From the NCBI GenBank assembly GCA_015657535.1, contig JADHZB010001440.1, positions 1 to 12,591 of the forward strand: a stretch of 12,591 nt of DNA, read 5' to 3'. Under the pieces are notes generated by a model. That model saw only the letters and a list, made by a program, of their open reading frames with translations, was not told the DNA's origin and ran no database searches. Shown here piece by piece: positions 9,601 through 12,591 of this stretch. Source of the stretch: Nephromyces sp. MM_2019 (taxonomy: Eukaryota > Apicomplexa > Aconoidasida > Nephromycida). Numbering within the stretch: position 1 is the first letter of the stretch; each line of letters starts with the position of its first letter. The position numbers and the translations under genes were made by a program.

Positions 9601-10168
9601 GTTGGTTTCTAAAAGCAATCCTTTCTTCAGGTAGGGTGTGTGTGGGTGTTTTTGTGAGTATGTGTAGGTGTAGGTGGATGTATGTGCGTGATTGCACGCG
9701 TTTTGGTGTGTGTATCGTAAGTTGCTGTGTGTGTGCGTGTGTCTTATGTGTGATTACAGGCGTATGTTATGTGTGCGTATGTGTGTTGCATCTGTGTGTG
9801 TAGTTATGTGTGCGGATTGTGTATCTTGTTGATGTGCGTGTTTCAGTTTGTGTACCTTCTGTGAGTTCCCTAGTCGTTTGTCTTAATGTGTTACTGTGTG
9901 TTCCTACATTCCCCTAGTGTGGTTAATTTACTCGCTTTGGTGTATGTAAAACTTCCACATGCCCAAAAAGCCATGGCTACACACATACCCTTACCCGCAC
10001 ACTAGGGTAAGCTAATCTGTACACACACTAGGGTAAGCTAGTGTCTATACACACACACATGCGCACAAAGTCATTTAAATAGGCATCGTAACTCATCCCT
10101 CTTTCTACAGAAGACTAAATGAGGAGGAGATTGAGGAGTTTCTTACCTCCATTGCTGAGAGAGACTAG
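6631..10168 (+). CDS. PSMA6: 20S proteasome subunit alpha type 6 (seven exons)
   Basis: Structural, non-catalytic subunit of the alpha ring of the 20S proteasome, which gates substrate entry to the proteolytic core in cytosol and nucleus. Exons I infer: 6631-6706, 7022-7134, 7567-7648, 7955-8110, 9113-9195, 9440-9630, 10111-10168. They total 759 nt (252 aa plus TAG). All introns are GT-AG and keep phase; three junctions rebuild conserved residues (Glu of QVEY, Gly of MPGD, Gly of CGGIF). Visible family marks: N-terminal MSRGS, the YDR gating motif (residues 9-11), the alpha-type signature [12 protein letters not shown] (16-27), QKKVP (53-57), DKLLD, ADINQV, DDEQGP, DPAG, KEQEA, NEIEVG and the C-terminal AERD. 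Usual length is about 246 aa; the surplus is six residues, TQQITQ (58-63), at the exon 2/3 junction. Donors are GTATGT, GTATAC, GTTATA, GTAAGT, GTAGTG and GTAGGG. Assignment to alpha 6 rather than another alpha subunit rests on remembered family motifs; exon edges are inferred without transcripts. Confidence 0.93.
6707..7021 (+). other. PSMA6 intron 1 with palindrome-bearing repeat modules
   Basis: 315 nt, GTATGT donor and TTATAG acceptor. It holds roughly five degenerate copies of a 40-60 bp module of the form TRTAGAGTGTATNTACACTRCCTGGTG. Perfect-arm palindromes lie at 6849-6860, 6885-6896 and 6931-6942, with a one-mismatch copy at 6968-6979. Confidence 0.85.
7135..7566 (+). other. PSMA6 intron 2 with three imperfect repeats
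   Basis: 432 nt, GTATAC donor, acceptor in GTGTGTGTAG. Three imperfect copies of a module starting CTCCAG-YNTACATA and ending in an ATGTGTG tract begin near 7366, 7427 and 7479 (spacing about 61 and 52 nt). One palindrome with a single mismatch is at 7218-7229. Confidence 0.8.
7649..7954 (+). other. PSMA6 intron 3
   Basis: 306 nt. The donor is the weak GTTATA and the acceptor is CTTTTTATACCCAG. The left half is GT-rich (7686-7770). The right half is a C-rich pyrimidine region (about 7790-7950) that serves as a long polypyrimidine tract. Confidence 0.8.
8151..8390 (+). repeat. 20-bp minisatellite in PSMA6 intron 4
   Basis: Unit TATGTGTGTGCGTGGGTGTG. Ten identical copies occupy 8151-8350, followed by one copy with a single C-to-T change (8351-8370) and a partial degenerate copy to 8390. 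The identity of ten copies points to recent expansion and probable length polymorphism. Alternating purine-pyrimidine content makes Z-DNA possible. Confidence 0.97.
8460..8725 (+). repeat. Imperfect CA-rich repeat, about 51 bp period
   Basis: The phrase CGCACTCTTGCCCAGACACGC and variants recur near 8601, 8652 and 8703 (51 nt apart), with weaker relatives near 8464 and 8543. It lies in the CA-rich half of PSMA6 intron 4. Confidence 0.65.
9196..9439 (+). other. PSMA6 intron 5 with duplicated acceptor-like modules
   Basis: 244 nt, GTAGTG donor and GTGTGTGCAG acceptor. Four tandem copies of a 32-44 nt module of the form AGCTCTTCTGTACTASCTTATCC plus a GT tract start near 9284, 9316, 9358 and 9402. 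The last copy leads straight into the real acceptor. An identical TTGTGTGTGTGCAG string also occurs at 9273-9286, just before the first copy, as a decoy acceptor. Confidence 0.8.
9631..10110 (+). other. PSMA6 intron 6, GT half followed by CA segment
   Basis: 480 nt, GTAGGG donor and CTCTTTCTACAG acceptor. Positions 9637-9900 are GT-rich and 9975-10065 CA-rich. Two tandem copies of a 26-27 bp unit containing CACACTAGGGTAAGCTA lie at about 9997-10050. Confidence 0.85.
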
Positions 10169-10239
10169 CTTCCTACCCTTATCTGATTGCTTATGAAGAT
10201 CCTGCGAATTGATTAGCTTCTTTCCATCTATGAAGCTGG

Positions 10240-10370
10240 TCAAAAGCCTCTTCGACTGAGGTTTGAGCAATCAGCTAGTGAAGTACTGATAGGCTTTACC
10301 TGTTTAAAGGGGAGTGTACGTACACTCTCTCCAGAATCATCCTTCTCAGCCTTTTTGGGGGAAATTTTAG
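10240..10370 (-). CDS. Candidate C-terminal coding segment convergent with PSMA6
   Basis: A minus-strand open frame ends at a stop at 10240, only 72 nt beyond the PSMA6 stop on the other strand. It reads KISPKKAEKDDSGESVRTLP and continues to SNLSRRGF. The KKAEKDDSGE stretch looks like an ordinary charged tail. A strong CAG-GTAAAG donor inside (about 10297) means it could be spliced instead of ending there. A GTGTACGTACAC palindrome lies inside the frame. Not recognised. Confidence 0.25.
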
Positions 10371-10691
10371 TGTGCGCGTGCGCCAGGTGACATGTGTGAA
10401 AGTGGGTGTATGTACACTGTATGAGTAGTGCAGGAGTGTGTGTATATACACTATGTGGGTAACGTGGGAATGGGTGTATATACAATATGTGAGCAGCATC
10501 AGCGTATCTTTGTATCTACGCCGCTTTAACCCCCCCCATGCTACCGTATCTACAGCCACCCCTTCGCCAGCATGAAAATCTGTCTACAAGTACCGCTTGC
10601 CATCTGAGTAGCATGCCCCACTCTAGCTCCACAGAAAACCCGAGAAAAAAGATTAGGCGCCCTTAGTGTTGTGTGTGCTAGATTTTTGCAG

Positions 10692-11536
10692 TCTCGCTGG
10701 CGTTGAAGACAAATTTACCAAACTTTAATATCGTTGAAAAGCGAAGTAGCAAGCCTTCAGTATGTCGGTGTACGTACACTCCGTTTAATGCTTGACTTGA
10801 TTCTGCGTGCGCTGGTATCGATGGGCGATAGATGCGCTATGTGTCGGGGCTTTCTACGTGTATCGCCATGTGTGTGTTCTAACATGTACGTGTGGGTTGG
10901 TGCGTTGGTGTGTGTGTGCGTATATATGCTTTTATGTGTGCGTATATATGTTTGTGCGTGTTTATCTGGCAGAATGCTTTAGTTTGCATGACACGCAAGC
11001 AGCTGATGCAGATGGGAGTATGGCGCTGTCTGGTAGGCTATCCCGCGGGTTCATGTGTGTATGCTTCAACCTTTAGCGGGTATCCATCACTATGAGATAT
11101 CATCCATGGTGGGTGTACTTACACCCCCTCTGTGAGATGTTCTTCTGTATGTAACCACCGCCCACGGCCTGGCTTGCAAATGCAGCTCATGCGCATGCAC
11201 AAGAGGGCGCACACAGACGTGCACGCGCGCACAATCGCAGAAGAAGGCGCAGACGCATACATAAATGTTATCACACATACCCATACAAACACACAGACCC
11301 ACAGAGCCCCTCGTCTCAACGCGCACACAGCCATTTATACGCACCAGCGCACTTCAGCACACACATTCACACACATACCATAGGACGAACACACACTATG
11401 ATGGAAAAGAATTTATTTCATAAACACACGCGCTACAGAAGACACGCATTTTCAGTTCCTATGCTATAACAGAGCTCCAGCAAGTAACTTATTAAGTCAG
11501 CCAACAACACAGACAAGCTGCAACCTCACTTCCCAG
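10692..11536 (+). CDS. Candidate three-exon fragment of an unrecognised plus-strand gene
   Basis: Three complex islands have splice-like borders and compatible phases. Exon a, 10692-10759: TTTTTGCAG acceptor, GTATGT donor, 22 codons including LPNFNIVEKRSS. Exon b, 10973-11032: TCTGGCAG acceptor, GTAGGC donor, 20 codons including TRKQLMQMGVWRCL. Exon c, 11456-11536: TTTTCAG acceptor, GTACCT donor, 27 codons beginning FLCYNRAPASN. The implied introns (213 and 423 nt, GT- then GT/CA-rich) match PSMA6 introns. No protein family is recognised and the chain could be chance. Confidence 0.22.
11163..11395 (+). repeat. CA-rich tract
   Basis: Interrupted CA/GCAC repeat. Open frames on both strands here translate the repeat. 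An AATAAA on the minus strand lies just to the right (about 11411-11417), a possible polyadenylation signal for a minus-strand transcript. Confidence 0.55.
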
Positions 11537-12182
11537 GTACCTCCCCACTCGGTGTACGTACACCTCCTACCTTAGCTGCTCTATAAATGAAATACCAAAT
11601 CGGTTTTTTGCATGCGATTTCATGCAATTAAAATGTTATTTGGCGATTGCACACACAAGCGTACAGTCAGGGGCTTTAAACTTACTCTCGCACACACACG
11701 CACAAACAGCGTGAATGCACTGAGCAGATGTACTGCACACGCATATACAATGTATACATGCATTGAGCGGGTATGACGAGTAGATAAACTGCACACGCTC
11801 ACACCGCATAGATGTACTGCACACACACACACACACACTACGTTGATGCACGGCTTAGATGCAGTTCATACGTATCGTATATACGCATCATATATGTGCA
11901 CTCTACACGCACTTTGCACACACACACACACACTCAGCAGATGCAGGTTGCACACACAAAATGACTTCAAAGGGTAGAAATTTATACTCCAGAATACCGT
12001 GTTGGGCTTACAAGGGAAGGCTGGGTTTGCCGGGTGTATCGACTGGTTTACACAGAAGCTAGTGCCTCAGTAACACACACAACCCAGGCAAAATTGCACA
12101 CAAAATTGGAGTAGCTATAATACTTGACGAAGGGTAAAACACACACACCATGATTGGGAGTTTAAACAAGTAAGCAAAAGCA
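11537..12182. other. CA tracts with small complex islands, no confident gene
   Basis: CA-rich at 11690-11960 and around 12075-12150. A short plus-strand frame at 11963-12062 begins MTSKGRNLYSRIPCWAYK and ends in a stop; it looks protein-like but is too short to assign. Confidence 0.4.
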
Positions 12183-12479
12183 ATGGCACACAGGCCTAGC
12201 CACACACACATGCACCCACACTCGATGGAGAGTAAGCGTATTGATGCCAAAGCAATCGCACGAAGGCTGAACCATGCACACACACACAGATACACAAGTG
12301 TATACAGCCAAATCTATGAATCTGAATGTTTTAAGATGAATCCCTGTCAGGCAAGCAACACATATGTAGAGATCAACGGCTATGCTCTTGTGTGTGCGAG
12401 TGTATACTCAAATTTCCGGGTACGGGTAAACCCATTGATATTCTTGAATGATTGTGTGTGTACCTGTAAGCTAACCTAA
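12183..12479 (+). CDS. Unrecognised open frame, possibly one exon (about 12308-12419)
   Basis: A 98-codon frame crosses a non-repetitive stretch. The part after a TATACAG acceptor at 12307 (QIYESECFKMNPCQASNTYV and following, to about NFR) looks protein-like. GTACGG or GTAAAC could serve as donor after 12419. The N-terminal third is a translation of CA repeat and is probably not coding. Function unknown. Confidence 0.25.
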   Translation: MAHRPSHTHMHPHSMESKRIDAKAIARRLNHAHTHRYTSVYSQIYESECFKMNPCQASNTYVEINGYALVCASVYSNFRVRVNPLIFLNDCVCTCKLT

Positions 12480-12591
12480 TGTGTGTGCTCGAAAGCTAAC
12501 CTAGTGTGTGTGCTCGAAAGCTAACCTAGTGTGTGTGCTCGAAAGCTAACCTAGTGTGTGTGCTCGAAAGCTAACCTAGTGTGTGTGCTCG
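12471..12591 (+). repeat. 25-bp minisatellite running off the window
   Basis: The unit CTAACCTAGTGTGTGTGCTCGAAAG starts at 12471, 12496, 12521, 12546 and 12571. The first copy differs by one base (CTAAT for CTAGT); the others are identical. At least 4.8 copies, truncated by the window end. Confidence 0.97.

Larger units (their letters stand above)
5582..11563. promoter_or_regulatory. Recurrent palindrome GTGTA-NN-TACAC
   Basis: Perfect-arm copies are at 5582, 6513, 6849, 6885, 6931, 10314, 10406, 10440, 10768, 11113 and 11552 (12 bp each). One-mismatch copies are at 264, 6186, 6546, 6968, 7218, 7374 and 10474. The centre is variable (CG, TA, TG, AG, CT, TT). Function unknown: it could be a protein-binding site, an RNA hairpin or a splice-donor decoy. 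Confidence 0.6.

Noticed and set aside
12471..12591. CRISPR array or telomere
   Set aside because: The 25-bp unit is directly tandem with no unique spacers, so not CRISPR; it lacks a short G-rich telomeric unit and the window simply ends here.
1..12591. tRNA, rRNA, transposon or viral genes
   Set aside because: No tRNA B-box with acceptor stem, no rRNA-like stretch, no transposase, reverse transcriptase or terminal inverted repeats were seen on either strand.

Overview
The window looks like a piece of nuclear genome from an intron-rich, unicellular-type eukaryote. Two genes can be recognised. Both are split by GT-AG introns of about 240-1000 nt whose bodies are mostly GT or CA dinucleotide repeat. 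There is no sign of operons, Shine-Dalgarno sites or bacterial genes. I cannot name the species. The proteasome protein is protist-like, and a lineage such as an alveolate or a fornicate would fit, but that is speculation.

Layout, left to right. 1-100 is a CA microsatellite followed by a 16-A run. 100-1470 has no confident gene; it holds an 80-bp-class tandem repeat with long GT tracts (about 880-1090) and one weak minus-strand exon candidate at 199-263. 1471-2425 (minus) is a two-exon HIT-type zinc-finger gene resembling ZNHIT3/Hit1, a box C/D snoRNP assembly factor. Its intron is G-run-rich on the coding strand. 2430-2870 is G-rich with a local duplication. 2872-3870 holds weak minus-strand exon candidates separated by a decayed 24-bp satellite. 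3870-4670 is a C/A-only low-complexity tract. 4670-6350 alternates complex islands and GT repeats; short open stretches occur on both strands and I could not resolve a gene model.

6631-10168 (plus) is the centrepiece: a seven-exon gene for the 20S proteasome subunit alpha 6 (PSMA6 family), 252 aa after splicing. All six introns join in phase, and the product has the family's usual length plus a six-residue insertion exactly at the exon 2/3 junction. A 5'-UTR intron probably precedes the ATG. Its introns hold a near-perfect 20-bp minisatellite, tandemly duplicated splice-acceptor-like modules, and GT-to-CA strand flips that could fold the intron RNA. 10170-12591 holds weak exon candidates on both strands between GT and CA tracts, and ends in a 25-bp minisatellite that runs off the window.

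The most unusual non-genic signal is a 12-bp palindrome, GTGTA-NN-TACAC, found 11 times with perfect arms, all between 5.58 and 11.57 kb. It contains splice-donor-like hexamers. The two recognised genes are housekeeping genes of different machines (snoRNP assembly, protein degradation) and nothing suggests they work together. I see no defence system, mobile element, RNA gene or CRISPR array.
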